DNA of 64,000 bases from Chelativorans sp. ZYF759 (GCF_012911015.1 NZ_WVVV01000006.1:24829-88828), one strand, 5' to 3'; shown: positions 40,919 to 49,366, counted from the first letter of the stretch. Program-made: numbers and translations. The notes: generated by a model from the letters alone, not told the origin.

Positions 40919-42048
40919 TGGCCGCCCAGGCGCAGTTCACGATAGACCGGGGCGATCTCGCCCCGGTGCTCGACCGGGCGCACCGCATCGTCGAGCGGCG
41001 CAACACGATTCCGATCCTGTCGAACTTGCGCCTGGTGGCCGAGGGCGACCGGCTGGTGGTGACCGCCACCGATCTCGACATCGAGATGCAGGCGGATGCC
41101 CCGCTGGCGGCCACCGGCGCCGATCTGGCGGTGACCCTGCCGGCCACCCTCCTGCGCGACTTCGTGAAGAAGCTGCCGGAAAAGGCCGAGATCGCCTTCA
41201 AGCTGGAAGGCGGCCAGGTCAAGGTCTCGGCCGGGCGCACCCGCGCCACGCTGCACTGCCTGCCGCCCGAGGATTTCCCCGAGATGCAGGCGGACGGCTT
41301 CTCGCACCGCTTCGCGGTCGCCGCGCGCGATTTCGCCCCGCTTCTGGAAACCTGCCAGTTCGCGATGTCGAACGAGGAGACGCGCTACTATCTGAACGGC
41401 ATCTATCTGCATGTCGTGGAGGATGTGGCGTCGACCCGGCTGCGCTCCGTGGCAACCGACGGCCACCGCCTGGCCCGGCGCGAGATGGCGGCGCCCGACG
41501 GCGCGGCGGGCATGCCGGGCATCATCCTGCCGCGCAAGACCGTGGCCGAGGCGATCGCGCTTCTGGCCGGCGCCGACGAGGCGACGGTCGAGATCGAGAT
41601 TTCCGACGCCAAGATCCGCCTCACCATCGGCAAGGTGACGCTGACCTCGAAGCTGATCGACGGCACCTTTCCGGATTATGCCCGCGTCATCCCGACCGGC
41701 AACGCCAACAGCTTCACGCTGGCGCGCGAGACCTTCGTGGCCGCGCTCGACCGGGTGACCACGATCACGGCCGACCGGGCCCGTGCGGTGCGCATCGCCT
41801 TCGCGGAGACAGAAGCCGCGCTCGAATGCGTCAACCCCGATTCGGGCGACGCCCGCGACGAGGTGTCGGTGAAGGCCGCGACGGGCGAGCCCGTGACCAT
41901 CGGCTTCAACGGCCGCTACGCGCTCGAGGTGGCCGGCCGGGTCGCCGGCCCCGAGATCGTCTTCGAACTGGCAGACGGCGGCGCGGCGGCACTCGTGCGG
42001 GGTGCCGATCCCGACCCGCTCTTCGTCATCATGCCGATGAGGATCTGA
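40918..42048 (+). CDS. dnaN: DNA polymerase III subunit beta (sliding clamp) homolog
   Basis: 376 residues, the length of a normal bacterial clamp. All three domains are present: the N-terminal ...IVERRNTIPILSNLRLVAEG, the middle MSNEETRYYLNGIYLHVVED, and the C-terminal DGTFPDYARVIPTGNANSF through to VIMPMRI, which is the conserved C-terminus of DnaN (VxMPMRL/V). The host must have its own dnaN, so this is an additional phage-borne copy. It should support phage DNA synthesis by host Pol III or compete for host clamp partners. Start overlaps the upstream stop (TGATG). Confidence 0.93.
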   Translation: MAAQAQFTIDRGDLAPVLDRAHRIVERRNTIPILSNLRLVAEGDRLVVTATDLDIEMQADAPLAATGADLAVTLPATLLRDFVKKLPEKAEIAFKLEGGQVKVSAGRTRATLHCLPPEDFPEMQADGFSHRFAVAARDFAPLLETCQFAMSNEETRYYLNGIYLHVVEDVASTRLRSVATDGHRLARREMAAPDGAAGMPGIILPRKTVAEAIALLAGADEATVEIEISDAKIRLTIGKVTLTSKLIDGTFPDYARVIPTGNANSFTLARETFVAALDRVTTITADRARAVRIAFAETEAALECVNPDSGDARDEVSVKAATGEPVTIGFNGRYALEVAGRVAGPEIVFELADGGAAALVRGADPDPLFVIMPMRI

Positions 42049-42050
42049 CG

Positions 42051-42197
42051 ATGGAACTCCTCCTGTTCATCGGCGCCGCCTCCCTTGCCGGCGGCATCCT
42101 CGCCTTCCTGCTGCTGAGGCGCTCGAAGCATACGCGCCGCCGCAAACCGCGCGGGCGGCACGACTTCCTCGAAAACCCGAACGAATGGGGCTGGTGA
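42051..42197 (+). CDS. Small membrane protein, 48 residues
   Basis: MELLLFIGAASLAGGILAFL is a single hydrophobic segment followed by a basic tail (RRSKHTRRRKPRGRH). Two bases after the clamp stop; its stop overlaps the next ATG. Too short for family assignment. Confidence 0.55.
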   Translation: MELLLFIGAASLAGGILAFLLLRRSKHTRRRKPRGRHDFLENPNEWGW

Positions 42198-42535
42198 TGG
42201 TCCGCATAACCTTCGAACTGCTGCCCGGCGGCGATGAGACCAAGGCCCGCACGATCGGCCTCATGGAGATCGCCAACGTCGCGACATATCTGGACGGCAC
42301 TGCCGACTATGCCGTCGCCCTCAAGAAGACGCCACCGTTCCGTGGCGCGCTTCGCGAAGCATGGCGCAAGGGGAAGCTCACCAGCGATGACCGGCGCATC
42401 AATGGGGCCATAGCGGGAAGTGACGAGGAAGGTGTAACCGCGCTCGTCCAAGGCCATCATCGTACACAGCGTGGCGTCTACGATCTTCTTTTCCGTGCGC
42501 TCAAGGCCTGCGGCCTGGAGGCGCGCAATGGTTGA
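42197..42535 (+). CDS. Conserved hypothetical early protein, 112 residues
   Basis: ATG 42197 overlaps the previous stop. MVRITFELLPGGDETKARTI then GLMEIANVATYLDG, and a C-terminal GALREAWRKGKLTSDDRRIN region. It is less GC-rich than its neighbours. No known motif. Confidence 0.6.
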   Translation: MVRITFELLPGGDETKARTIGLMEIANVATYLDGTADYAVALKKTPPFRGALREAWRKGKLTSDDRRINGAIAGSDEEGVTALVQGHHRTQRGVYDLLFRALKACGLEARNG

Positions 42536-42833
42536 TCCAAAGACCACTTATCCCGGCATCGCCCGCGCCGCGCTTTTGATCGCCCTCGACAACGGAGGCA
42601 TCAACCGCTTCCGCTCGCAGCAGCAGCAGGAACGCGAGATGGCGCGTTGGCTCGCAACGCAGCCGGAACATGAGATCAAGCCGGTCGATGCGTGGCTCGC
42701 AACGCTGTCCGACGAGCAGATGGAACAGGTCTGTTGTGGCGGCGAAGGTGAGCCCGAGCAGGCGGCCGCCATGGCGGATGCCCCGCCGTTCACCAACGAG
42801 ATCCTGAATAGCTATTTCGAAGAGGTGTGCTGA
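42528..42833 (+). CDS. Hypothetical early protein, 101 residues
   Basis: ATG 42528 overlaps the previous stop by eight bases. The protein is acidic and helical, with WLATLSDEQMEQVCCGGEGE in the second half. No family. Confidence 0.55.
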   Translation: MVDPKTTYPGIARAALLIALDNGGINRFRSQQQQEREMARWLATQPEHEIKPVDAWLATLSDEQMEQVCCGGEGEPEQAAAMADAPPFTNEILNSYFEEVC

Positions 42834-43102
42834 TGGCCGATCTGCGCTTCAAGCCGCTTGAGTGGAAAACCAGCGACGACCTTTGTGCCCATATCGCAGA
42901 CACCCCCTTTGGCCGGCTTTCCATTATCGAAATGGGCGACGGAGACGGCTACTGCGAACCGTTCTGGTCCGCGGCCTACCGCCGGACGCCATCCGTGGAG
43001 ACGTGCAAAGCGACAGTCGAGGCTGAATACCGGAGGCTTGTCGAAGCCAACTTCGCTACTTCGGAGGACCAACAGCGGGAAATGACGGAGCGGCGGCCAT
43101 GA
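42833..43102 (+). CDS. Hypothetical early protein, 89 residues
   Basis: ATG 42833 (TGATG overlap). LRFKPLEWKTSDDLCAHIAD and FWSAAYRRTPSVETCKATVE show a compact alpha/beta protein. Similar short 'xPLxWxxxxxxxxA' proteins occur in phages; role unknown. Confidence 0.6.
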   Translation: MADLRFKPLEWKTSDDLCAHIADTPFGRLSIIEMGDGDGYCEPFWSAAYRRTPSVETCKATVEAEYRRLVEANFATSEDQQREMTERRP

Positions 43103-43560
43103 AGGCGCTCACCATCTGGCAGCCATGGGCCTCGCTGATCATGGCCGGCGCGAAGCCATATGAATTCCGAGGCTGGCCGGCGCCGCGATCGCTTCGGGGC
43201 AAGCGGATCGCCATCCACGCGGGCGCGCGGCCTGTCCGCAAGGCCGAGATCGCCGACCTGATCATCAGCCTTCGATCGGAGGACGCGTGGACGACCGGGC
43301 TCATGCCGGAGATCGCAATGCCCCTGCTGGAGGGCGCCTACAGCTCACCCGGCATCCTGCCGCTGTCCTCGATACTCGGCACCGCCATCCTGGGAGAGCC
43401 CCGGCCGGCCTTTGAGATCGTCGAGGAATTCGGCGCAAGGCTCAACGACAGCGATCGCCACCAGCACAGCAACTGGGCTTGGCCGCTGACGGAGATCGAA
43501 ACGCTCGAACCCTACCAGCCCGCCAAAGGGGCTCAGGGTTTTTGGGAGTGGCGCCCGTGA
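43099..43560 (+). CDS. ASCH-domain protein
   Basis: 153 residues. The opening KALTIWQPWASLIMAGAKPY then EFRGWPAP is the ASCH/PUA-like signature, and the conserved basic strand region continues with RIAIHAGARP. C-terminal WAWPLTEIETLEPYQPAKGA is typical. ASCH domains bind RNA or modified nucleotides; a role in regulating RNA or sensing modified DNA is inferred. Its start and stop overlap both neighbours. Confidence 0.78.
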   Translation: MKALTIWQPWASLIMAGAKPYEFRGWPAPRSLRGKRIAIHAGARPVRKAEIADLIISLRSEDAWTTGLMPEIAMPLLEGAYSSPGILPLSSILGTAILGEPRPAFEIVEEFGARLNDSDRHQHSNWAWPLTEIETLEPYQPAKGAQGFWEWRP

Positions 43561-43985
43561 AACCCCGCATGACGACCGGGCTCCTGACCGAGCGCGACAC
43601 GCCCGATTGTCCGCATTGCGGCGCCTATATGGACGAGGCGTCCGTGTCGCTCGGCGATCTTCTGGCCCACTGGCCGATCCCGCGCTTCGTGATGACCGGC
43701 TCGGACGGCTTCAACCATGACTGCCATCGCTATCTGACCGTCGACTGCCCGTCCTGCGGCAAGCCCTCGGTGCTCGCGATCGATCCGTTGCAGCCCGCCA
43801 TCACCGCCAAGCTCGTCGCCGCCAGGACAGCCAAGGACGTGGCCTATGTGGTCGACCAGGCCAATGCGGCAAAGCCACGCAAAAGTCTTGCGACCCGCAT
43901 TGCCGAAAGCCGGATTTCCGCTTCAACAGGCGTCCAAACAACCCACCGAGCCGCCCCACGCGGGAAGGGAAACGACGATGCATGA
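43557..43985 (+). CDS. Zinc-ribbon phage protein, 142 residues
   Basis: GTG 43557 overlaps the previous stop; an ATG four codons in is possible. CPHCGAYMDE and CPSCGKPSVL form a two-knuckle zinc ribbon at about residues 18-75. The remainder is helical and basic. Probably nucleic-acid binding. Confidence 0.6.
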   Translation: MKPRMTTGLLTERDTPDCPHCGAYMDEASVSLGDLLAHWPIPRFVMTGSDGFNHDCHRYLTVDCPSCGKPSVLAIDPLQPAITAKLVAARTAKDVAYVVDQANAAKPRKSLATRIAESRISASTGVQTTHRAAPRGKGNDDA

Positions 43986-44268
43986 CGATCCCACCCTCGC
44001 CCGGCTTCTCTTGGCAGCGAAGGACGTCGTCGACGCGATCTCTTTCGACGTTAACGGAATCGCTTTGCCGACAGGCTTCCAGGGCGGCAATGGCGGCCTC
44101 GTCTCACAGGAGACCATCCGCAAGTCGGACGAGCTGCGCCGCGCCATCGCCGGCATGACGTCTGCCCTCCAGGCATCGGCGGGAGCATCGGCCGACGTCG
44201 ACCACCCGCTCCGGAGCGAGGCCGGGCGCGACAGCGCGACCACGGAAGCTGTGGACAAGGGGGATTGA
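43978..44268 (+). CDS. Hypothetical early protein, 96 residues
   Basis: ATG 43978. LARLLLAAKDVVDAISFDVN and SDELRRAIAGMTSALQAS are helical stretches; the tail is low-complexity. No family. Precedes the xis gene. Confidence 0.5.
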   Translation: MHDDPTLARLLLAAKDVVDAISFDVNGIALPTGFQGGNGGLVSQETIRKSDELRRAIAGMTSALQASAGASADVDHPLRSEAGRDSATTEAVDKGD

Positions 44269-44272
44269 CGCC

Positions 44273-44584
44273 ATGCCGCTCTTGACGCCGGATCAGGCAG
44301 CCTCCGAACTCGGCATCTCGGATACCCAGCTGCGGCGCCTGACCGAGGCCGGCGCCATCCGCTACGTCAATATCGGCCTGGGCACGAAGCGCGAGACACG
44401 GCGCTACGATCCCGAAGACCTCGCAGCTTTCAGGGAGGCCCGCAAATGTCGGTCTACAAGCGCCCCGGCCAGACGGTCTACACGTTCGACTTCCGTTATC
44501 GACGCCAGCGATTTTCAGGCTCGACTGGATGCACGACGCGCCGCGATGCGGAACGGTTCGAAGACGAGGAGAAGCGGCGCGTAA
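44273..44584 (+). CDS. Excisionase-like HTH protein overlapping int
   Basis: 103 residues. LLTPDQAASELGISDTQLRR and AGAIRYVNIGLGTKRETRRY form a MerR/HTH_17-type recognition unit as in phage excisionases. The frame continues past the integrase start at 44446, giving a 139-base overlap in a different frame, reminiscent of xis/int overlap in lambda. The last 45 residues, encoded in the overlap, are low-complexity. Confidence 0.65.
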   Translation: MPLLTPDQAASELGISDTQLRRLTEAGAIRYVNIGLGTKRETRRYDPEDLAAFREARKCRSTSAPARRSTRSTSVIDASDFQARLDARRAAMRNGSKTRRSGA

Positions 44585-45555
44585 AGGCGCTGCAGTTCGA
44601 CACCACAAAACCCCTGCCCTTCAAGGCCGCCGCCGCCCTCTACTGGCAGGAGGTCGGCTGCCACCATGTCAATGCCGACGAGACGCTGGCCGCGCTCGAC
44701 TGGCTGGAGCGTCACATCGGCGGCGCCACCCAGCTCGCCGACATCGATGACGCCATGGTTGCCCGCCTGGTCGCGCGGCGCCGCGGCGAGGGCAAATGGC
44801 GCACCGACAGGAAGGGCAAGCGCGTCCGCGTGGGCGAACTCTCGGCCGCCACGGTCAACCGGTCCGTCTGCGAGCCGCTGCGCGCCATCCTGCGCCGCGC
44901 CAGGCGCACCTGGAAACAGGCCGTGCACGAGATCGAGTGGAAGGACCATGTGCTGAAGGAGCCGCAGGAACGCGTGCGCGAAGCCAGCCCCGACGAGGAG
45001 GCGGCCATCATGGCGGCGATTCGCGGCGACTATGCCCCGGCCCTCCGATTCGCACTTCTCAGCGGCTGCCGGCGCGAGGAGATCGTGGGCCTCACCTGGC
45101 ACGATGTCGATTTCTTCAACCGCGAATTCACGGTGACCGGCAAGGGCGACCGCTCGCGCACCCTGCCCATGACGGATGCCATGCATGACCTGCTGTGGTC
45201 GCTCAAGGACCATCACGCCCAGTCCGTCTTCACCTATGTCGCCAAGCGCCCGCGCCCCGGCGCCAGGCGCGGCGCGCGCCAGCCGATCACCATGGAAGGC
45301 TTCAAGACGGAATGGCGCCGCGCGCGCGACCGCGCCGGCGTGAAGGACTTCCGCTTTCACGATACGCGCCACACGGCCGCCACCAGGCTCGTGCGGGCGA
45401 CCGGCAACCTCAAGATGGCCCAGCAGCTGCTTGGCCACACGGACATCGCCACCACCTCGCGCTACGCCCACGTGACCAAGGACGACCTGCGCGCCGGCAT
45501 GGAAGCCGCGGCGCGGCCGAGGCCCGCCCGACCGGCGCGGCGGGCGAAACAATGA
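44446..45555 (+). CDS. int: Tyrosine site-specific integrase
   Basis: 369 residues. The N-terminal arm-binding part is SVYKRPGQTVYTFDFRYRRQ. Catalytic residues: Arg in LLSGCRREEIVGLTW, Lys in VTGKGDRSRT, His-x-x-Arg in FHDTRHTAATRL, His in LLGHTDIATTSRYAHV with the nucleophile Tyr in SRYAH. It is complete and ends 138 bases before an intact tRNA-Pro gene, so it likely acts at this tRNA or at the junction just upstream. Confidence 0.93.
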   Translation: MSVYKRPGQTVYTFDFRYRRQRFSGSTGCTTRRDAERFEDEEKRRVKALQFDTTKPLPFKAAAALYWQEVGCHHVNADETLAALDWLERHIGGATQLADIDDAMVARLVARRRGEGKWRTDRKGKRVRVGELSAATVNRSVCEPLRAILRRARRTWKQAVHEIEWKDHVLKEPQERVREASPDEEAAIMAAIRGDYAPALRFALLSGCRREEIVGLTWHDVDFFNREFTVTGKGDRSRTLPMTDAMHDLLWSLKDHHAQSVFTYVAKRPRPGARRGARQPITMEGFKTEWRRARDRAGVKDFRFHDTRHTAATRLVRATGNLKMAQQLLGHTDIATTSRYAHVTKDDLRAGMEAAARPRPARPARRAKQ

Positions 45556-45693
45556 GGGAACGTCCCGTGGGACTTCTGTGGCACTTTCTGCACCGCTTGG
45601 TGCCACTGTCTGCCGTTTGTTCCGTTTTTCTCGATTACCGGGCTTGCGCCCGCGCCGCCCTAACCCTATACGCACCAAGGCCTTCGGGCCGCT
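45556..45693. promoter_or_regulatory. Integrase-tRNA junction, candidate attachment region
   Basis: This gene-free stretch holds a GTCCC-GT-GGGAC palindrome soon after the int stop and an inverted repeat TGGCAC...GTGCCA. Such repeats next to int could be arm-type or excisionase sites, or a terminator. The matching other end of the prophage is outside the window, so att cannot be proven. Confidence 0.35.
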
Positions 45694-45770
<77 letters not shown>

Positions 45771-45793
45771 TCCGCCGAGGAGACGAGCACAGA

Positions 45794-46099
45794 ATGTCCG
45801 CCCGTATCTACAGCCCGACAAGGACCGCCATGCAATCCGGAACCGCACGCACCGGCCAGTGGGTGCTCGAATTCGAGCCCTCCCAGCCGCGCAGCATCGA
45901 GCCCCTGATGGGCTACACCTCGTCTGGAGACATGAAGCGCCAGATCCGGCTGCGCTTCGACACGGAGGAAGCGGCGATCGCCTATGCCGAGAAGAACGGC
46001 ATCGCCTACCGTGTCGAGAAGCCGAAGAAGACCAGCCGGCGCGTGATTTCCTATGCGGAGAATTTCCGCTATGACCGCAAGGTCCCCTGGACGCACTGA
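45794..46099 (+). CDS. ETC complex I subunit, NDUFS4-like
   Basis: 101 residues. SARIYSPTRTAMQSGTARTG then WVLEFEPSQPRSIEPLMGYT matches the alphaproteobacterial/mitochondrial NDUFS4-like accessory subunit of NADH:ubiquinone oxidoreductase (ETC_C1 family), which ends SYAENFRYDRKVPWTH. This is a host chromosomal gene and fixes the class as Alphaproteobacteria. It lies between two tRNA genes, marking a small host island between two mobile regions. Confidence 0.9.
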   Translation: MSARIYSPTRTAMQSGTARTGQWVLEFEPSQPRSIEPLMGYTSSGDMKRQIRLRFDTEEAAIAYAEKNGIAYRVEKPKKTSRRVISYAENFRYDRKVPWTH

Positions 46100-46122
46100 C
46101 CGGCGCCGCGCCGCGCCGCAGC

Positions 46123-46199
46123 GGTCCCGTAGCTCAGCTGGATAGAGCACCGGCCTTCTAAGCCGATGGTCGCAGGTTCGAGTCCTGCCGGGATCGCCA
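46123..46199 (+). tRNA. tRNA-Arg (anticodon UCU)
   Basis: Acceptor GGTCCCG/CGGGATC (one G-T pair), D arm GCTCAGCTGGATAGAGC, anticodon loop CTTCTAA (TCT), T arm GCAGG-TTCGAGT-CCTGC, and GCCA at the end. The element to its right begins at its 3' end, the usual tRNA integration geometry. Confidence 0.94.
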
Positions 46200-46238
46200 G
46201 TCTTTTCAATGGCTTAGCCCGTCCGCCCTACCCTGTTC

Positions 46239-46326
46239 ATGTTGCATCATGTTGCAACTGACTTCCCTTGGTTTCCAAGGGTTTCCGCTGGTGCGCGGCA
46301 GTTCCATGCAACATGGAATGCAACAT
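46239..46326. repeat. Inverted ATGTTGCA repeats beside tRNA-Arg (candidate integrase arm sites)
   Basis: ATGTTGCA occurs twice directly (46239-46246, 46249-46256) and twice inverted as TGCAACAT (46307-46314, 46319-46326). The four copies lie 40-130 bases past the tRNA 3' end. Clusters of short inverted repeats here typically bind a tyrosine integrase at an attL/attR. No integrase gene is found in the adjacent 7 kb. Confidence 0.5.
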
Positions 46327-46510
46327 GCTCGACTCCAAGCACGATCTCTGCATTCTTCTGAGGCGGACCTGAAAGGGACCGTGGCGAGGCCGTCTCCTCT
46401 AGAAGCCCCCTGCGTTGCCGGCCTCGCCTTCTCCCGGCAAGCCCAGTCATCTATGAATTCTGTGAACCTCTTTCCGGCCTTGTCGTTGTCTTTCCCAAGG
46501 AGACGCGACC

Positions 46511-46657
46511 ATGAGTAACATTCGCATAGCACTTACCAGAGCCGCAGACGGTCCTTGGGAATGCCCCCGCTGGGACAATGACACCAAGGTTAAGCTGGGG
46601 GTTGGGACCACGATCGGAACGTGCATCGTTTCGATGCTGCTGATGATCCCAGCCTGA
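46511..46657 (+). CDS. Small hypothetical protein, 48 residues
   Basis: ATG 46511 follows AAGGAG. The product MSNIRIALTRAADGPWECPR... ends in a hydrophobic segment (TIGTCIVSMLLMIPA) that could insert in the membrane. It is AT-richer than the prophage genes. No family recognised. Confidence 0.4.
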   Translation: MSNIRIALTRAADGPWECPRWDNDTKVKLGVGTTIGTCIVSMLLMIPA

Positions 46658-46736
46658 TTCGAGTCCGCGTTTATCTCTGGCTTGCCCTCGTCTTCCGGTT
46701 GCGTCACGATGCAACCGGGATGTGGAGGGGGAAACG

Positions 46737-47498
46737 ATGTCTGCAGTGCTAGCCGCTGGCATACTGCTCAGCCTGGTAGGCTTGGCGATCGGCACACTTC
46801 TACTTGTGCTGCCCAGCACCAGGGCCAGGGGCGCGCGGCTTGCAAGGGGCTCGTTCCTCCTATTGGCAGTTACTTTTGTAGGGATGATCGCCGTCATTAT
46901 CGGCACGGGCCAGGAAACGCAGACTTCTTCGACCCAACCGAGGTTGCAGACTGAACGGCCGGCGGCGGCTGAGGTAGATGCATCGGCAGAAGATTCTGAA
47001 CTGGACCTGCACGCAGAGGAAGGTGCTCGTCGTGCTGCAGAGGCAGTGCGGTTGGCTCATTGGGACGTAAGGCGGGGCACGTCACAGCTCGATGACAGTG
47101 CTAGCGTCCAGCTGGCGCTCAGGTCCAACGATGTCCACCAAGACCGTTACGGACGGAGGAAGCCGCTGACGCTGACGATTATCTGCCGAGAGAATCGTAC
47201 CAACGCCTATATCAGCTTCGCAGAGCATTTCATGTCCGACATCCAAGGTAAGGGACGTGTCGACTATCGCGTCGATGAAAAGGCGGCTCGGCATCGAAAT
47301 TTCCGTGAATCGAACGATCATTCCGTTCTTGGGCTTTGGGGAGGGTCTGCCTCAATTCCTTGGCTGCGAGAATTGTTCGGAGGACAGAAGCTGTATGTGC
47401 GGGCAACGCCATTCTCAGAGAGTGCCGTCTCTGGTGAGTTCAACATTTCCGGCATTGAGGAGGTCATCCAGCCCTTGCGTGAAGCATGCAACTGGTAG
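46737..47498 (+). CDS. Membrane-anchored VasI-like protein
   Basis: 253 residues, ATG 46737 with GGAGGGGG upstream. Two N-terminal transmembrane helices (AAGILLSLVGLAIGTLLLV and LLLAVTFVGMIAVIIGTG) precede an acidic spacer. The C-terminal 130 residues match the VasI/TagO-like fold: LTLTIICRENRTNAYISFAE, RHRNFRESNDHSVLGLWGGS and YVRATPFSESAVSGEFNISG. VasI-type proteins are periplasmic accessory proteins of type VI secretion, but the domain also occurs alone in prophages and islands. No other type VI gene is present, so an envelope role is the safer call. Confidence 0.7.
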   Translation: MSAVLAAGILLSLVGLAIGTLLLVLPSTRARGARLARGSFLLLAVTFVGMIAVIIGTGQETQTSSTQPRLQTERPAAAEVDASAEDSELDLHAEEGARRAAEAVRLAHWDVRRGTSQLDDSASVQLALRSNDVHQDRYGRRKPLTLTIICRENRTNAYISFAEHFMSDIQGKGRVDYRVDEKAARHRNFRESNDHSVLGLWGGSASIPWLRELFGGQKLYVRATPFSESAVSGEFNISGIEEVIQPLREACNW

Positions 47499-47755
47499 AC
47501 CAGCCCTGTCGGCGCCACTTTCATCGAGTTGCAACGTCCGTTCGTATTTGGGGCATCTGCGCTGCTGCCGTCGGCCTCGCTGGCTGTGAACGCGCACCCC
47601 AGCACCACTACGTACTATGTGAGGAGCGTGACGGAGCCGGCTGGCATCTGGTCGACGTCGAGTATCGCGATGAATATCTCATCGCCTGCACCTACCGTTC
47701 CCCGGACCGCCGGGATTGGTACACCGCACGGTGTACGGATAGCGGGTGCGACTGA
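47486..47755 (+). CDS. Putative small lipoprotein
   Basis: 89 residues from ATG 47486 (13-base overlap with the upstream gene). VRIWGICAAAVGLAGCERAP looks like a lipoprotein signal with the lipobox LAGC, but the 20 residues before it are charged, so a later, non-ATG start may be used. The mature part is small with four cysteines. Could be an operon partner of the VasI-like protein. Confidence 0.45.
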   Translation: MQLVDQPCRRHFHRVATSVRIWGICAAAVGLAGCERAPQHHYVLCEERDGAGWHLVDVEYRDEYLIACTYRSPDRRDWYTARCTDSGCD

Positions 47756-47789
47756 TATTCGATGCGTTTGGCGTGAGAGGAAATCGGTT

Positions 47790-48998
47790 TTGAAGCGAAG
47801 CTTCTCAAGACGGGAACTCTACGATCTCGTCTGGACGACGCCGATCTCGACACTGGCCCAGCAGTTCGGGCTTTCCGACAGAGGCTTGGCCAAAATCTGC
47901 CAGGCTCATCAAATTCCCGTTCCCGGCCGTGGATATTGGGCCAGAGTGGAATCCGGCCAGACGGTCAACAAGACGCCTTTGTGGCTCATTGAAAACCCCG
48001 CGATAGAGACCGTGCACATCGGCGGTGTGGACCCGGTCGCGAATCCGAGAGCGGCGGTGGCGGTGACCGCCACAAAGGCGGCGAGGCAGCGTCTGAAGCA
48101 GGAGAAGGCCGAGCTTCAAAAGAAGAGCACAAGCCCATACCAAGAGCCGGCGCCGATCCCGCAGCGTCCTCGCCCGCTCCATTCCTCACTCAGGTCATTC
48201 GCAGAGGAACTACGGACTGCGGAAGCAGACCGGGAGGGCGCGATCGATGTCAAATGGGTGCACATCCACCGCGACAGCCTGCCACGCGTGGTGTCCTTTC
48301 TGAGTGCTCTTGCACACAAACTGGAGCCGCACGGGGTCACCTTTTCAGGCGCTGGAAGCCGTGTGCAGTTCGTACAAGGCTCAACTGCGGTCGACTTTAT
48401 TCTTACCAGCCCCAAAAAGCGGACTGTCAGAGAACAAACCTATGTGGGCGCGTCTGGACGTAGCTATCAGTGGAAAAGCCACGAGAACGTTTTCGTGGGC
48501 CGTTTGGCGTTCCAGATTGTCGGCCGCGCGCAAGGCGTCCGAAAGAACTGGGTCGATGAGGATGAAAAGAAGGTCGAACACCGGATCGAACAGATCGTCG
48601 AAAACTATCGGATACATCTGGCAGTCCAGAAGGAGCAGGACGAAATAGATCGCGTGGAGCGAGAGCGGAAGCAGCATCTGGCCTTCCGTCGCGAACTCGC
48701 TGTCAAGCGCAAATTTAGGGAGGAGGCCCGACATAGATTCCTCACCTCTCTTGCGAACGATCGCCGTGAGGTGGAGGATCTCCGCGCTACCATCGGTCTT
48801 GTCCCGCAGGGAGAGGACGGCATGCCGGAATACGAGCGTATGCTTGGGTGGGCTAGAGAGCGGCTAGCACTCCTTATCCAGCGTACGACTGCCGCAGCAG
48901 TCCAGCGAGCGCTGCTGGATCAGAACCTCTTTCCTGAGCCGGATGATCTTCATGATCCGGAAGGCGAGCCGCCAGAGAAAAGGAACTACTGGGAATAG
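47790..48998 (+). CDS. Large hypothetical island protein with HTH-like N-terminus
   Basis: 402 residues from TTG 47790, preceded by GAGAGG; the open frame upstream continues to 47529 but is different in character. The N-terminus FSRRELYDLVWTTPISTLAQ followed by FGLSDRGLAKICQAHQIPVP and GRGYWAR is a recurrent island protein signature with a probable DNA-binding start. The second half is a long charged coiled-coil (QEEIDRVERERKQH-like, ELAVKRKFREEARHRFL). No enzymatic motif. Often found in integrative elements. Confidence 0.6.
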   Translation: MKRSFSRRELYDLVWTTPISTLAQQFGLSDRGLAKICQAHQIPVPGRGYWARVESGQTVNKTPLWLIENPAIETVHIGGVDPVANPRAAVAVTATKAARQRLKQEKAELQKKSTSPYQEPAPIPQRPRPLHSSLRSFAEELRTAEADREGAIDVKWVHIHRDSLPRVVSFLSALAHKLEPHGVTFSGAGSRVQFVQGSTAVDFILTSPKKRTVREQTYVGASGRSYQWKSHENVFVGRLAFQIVGRAQGVRKNWVDEDEKKVEHRIEQIVENYRIHLAVQKEQDEIDRVERERKQHLAFRRELAVKRKFREEARHRFLTSLANDRREVEDLRATIGLVPQGEDGMPEYERMLGWARERLALLIQRTTAAAVQRALLDQNLFPEPDDLHDPEGEPPEKRNYWE

Positions 48999-49108
48999 GG
49001 CCGAGGGCGACATGGCCGACAGAACAACGACGGCTATCCCCATTATCCACATGACGGCGCCAGACTCGCGTCTGGTGGAATGGCGGCCGCTCCAGCTACG
49101 CTAAGCGA

Positions 49109-49366
49109 ATGACGAGACGAAAAGCCCGGATATCGCACGACGAGGTTGCTAGATTGGTCAAGGCCGTTCGATCGGCCGGCCTGCCAGTCTCCAAAGTGAG
49201 CTTCGATGGCGACCTCGTGGAAGTCTATGTCGGGGTATCGGATCGAGACATTTTGGCCTCCAATGCTGACCGGGTACCCGAGGAGTTTCAAACGCTGGGC
49301 GAATATCGTCGTTGGCGCAATGGCAAGAAGGGCGGGAACGGCTTGTTGCGGGAGCCTGTCCTTTGA
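49109..49366 (+). CDS. Small island protein, 85 residues
   Basis: ATG 49109. ISHDEVARLVKAVRSAGLPV then SKVSFDGDLVEVYVG. This is the first of four tightly spaced small genes. Its layout matches the third gene's beginning, and such short proteins accompany HTH genes in integrative elements. Function unknown. Confidence 0.55.
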   Translation: MTRRKARISHDEVARLVKAVRSAGLPVSKVSFDGDLVEVYVGVSDRDILASNADRVPEEFQTLGEYRRWRNGKKGGNGLLREPVL

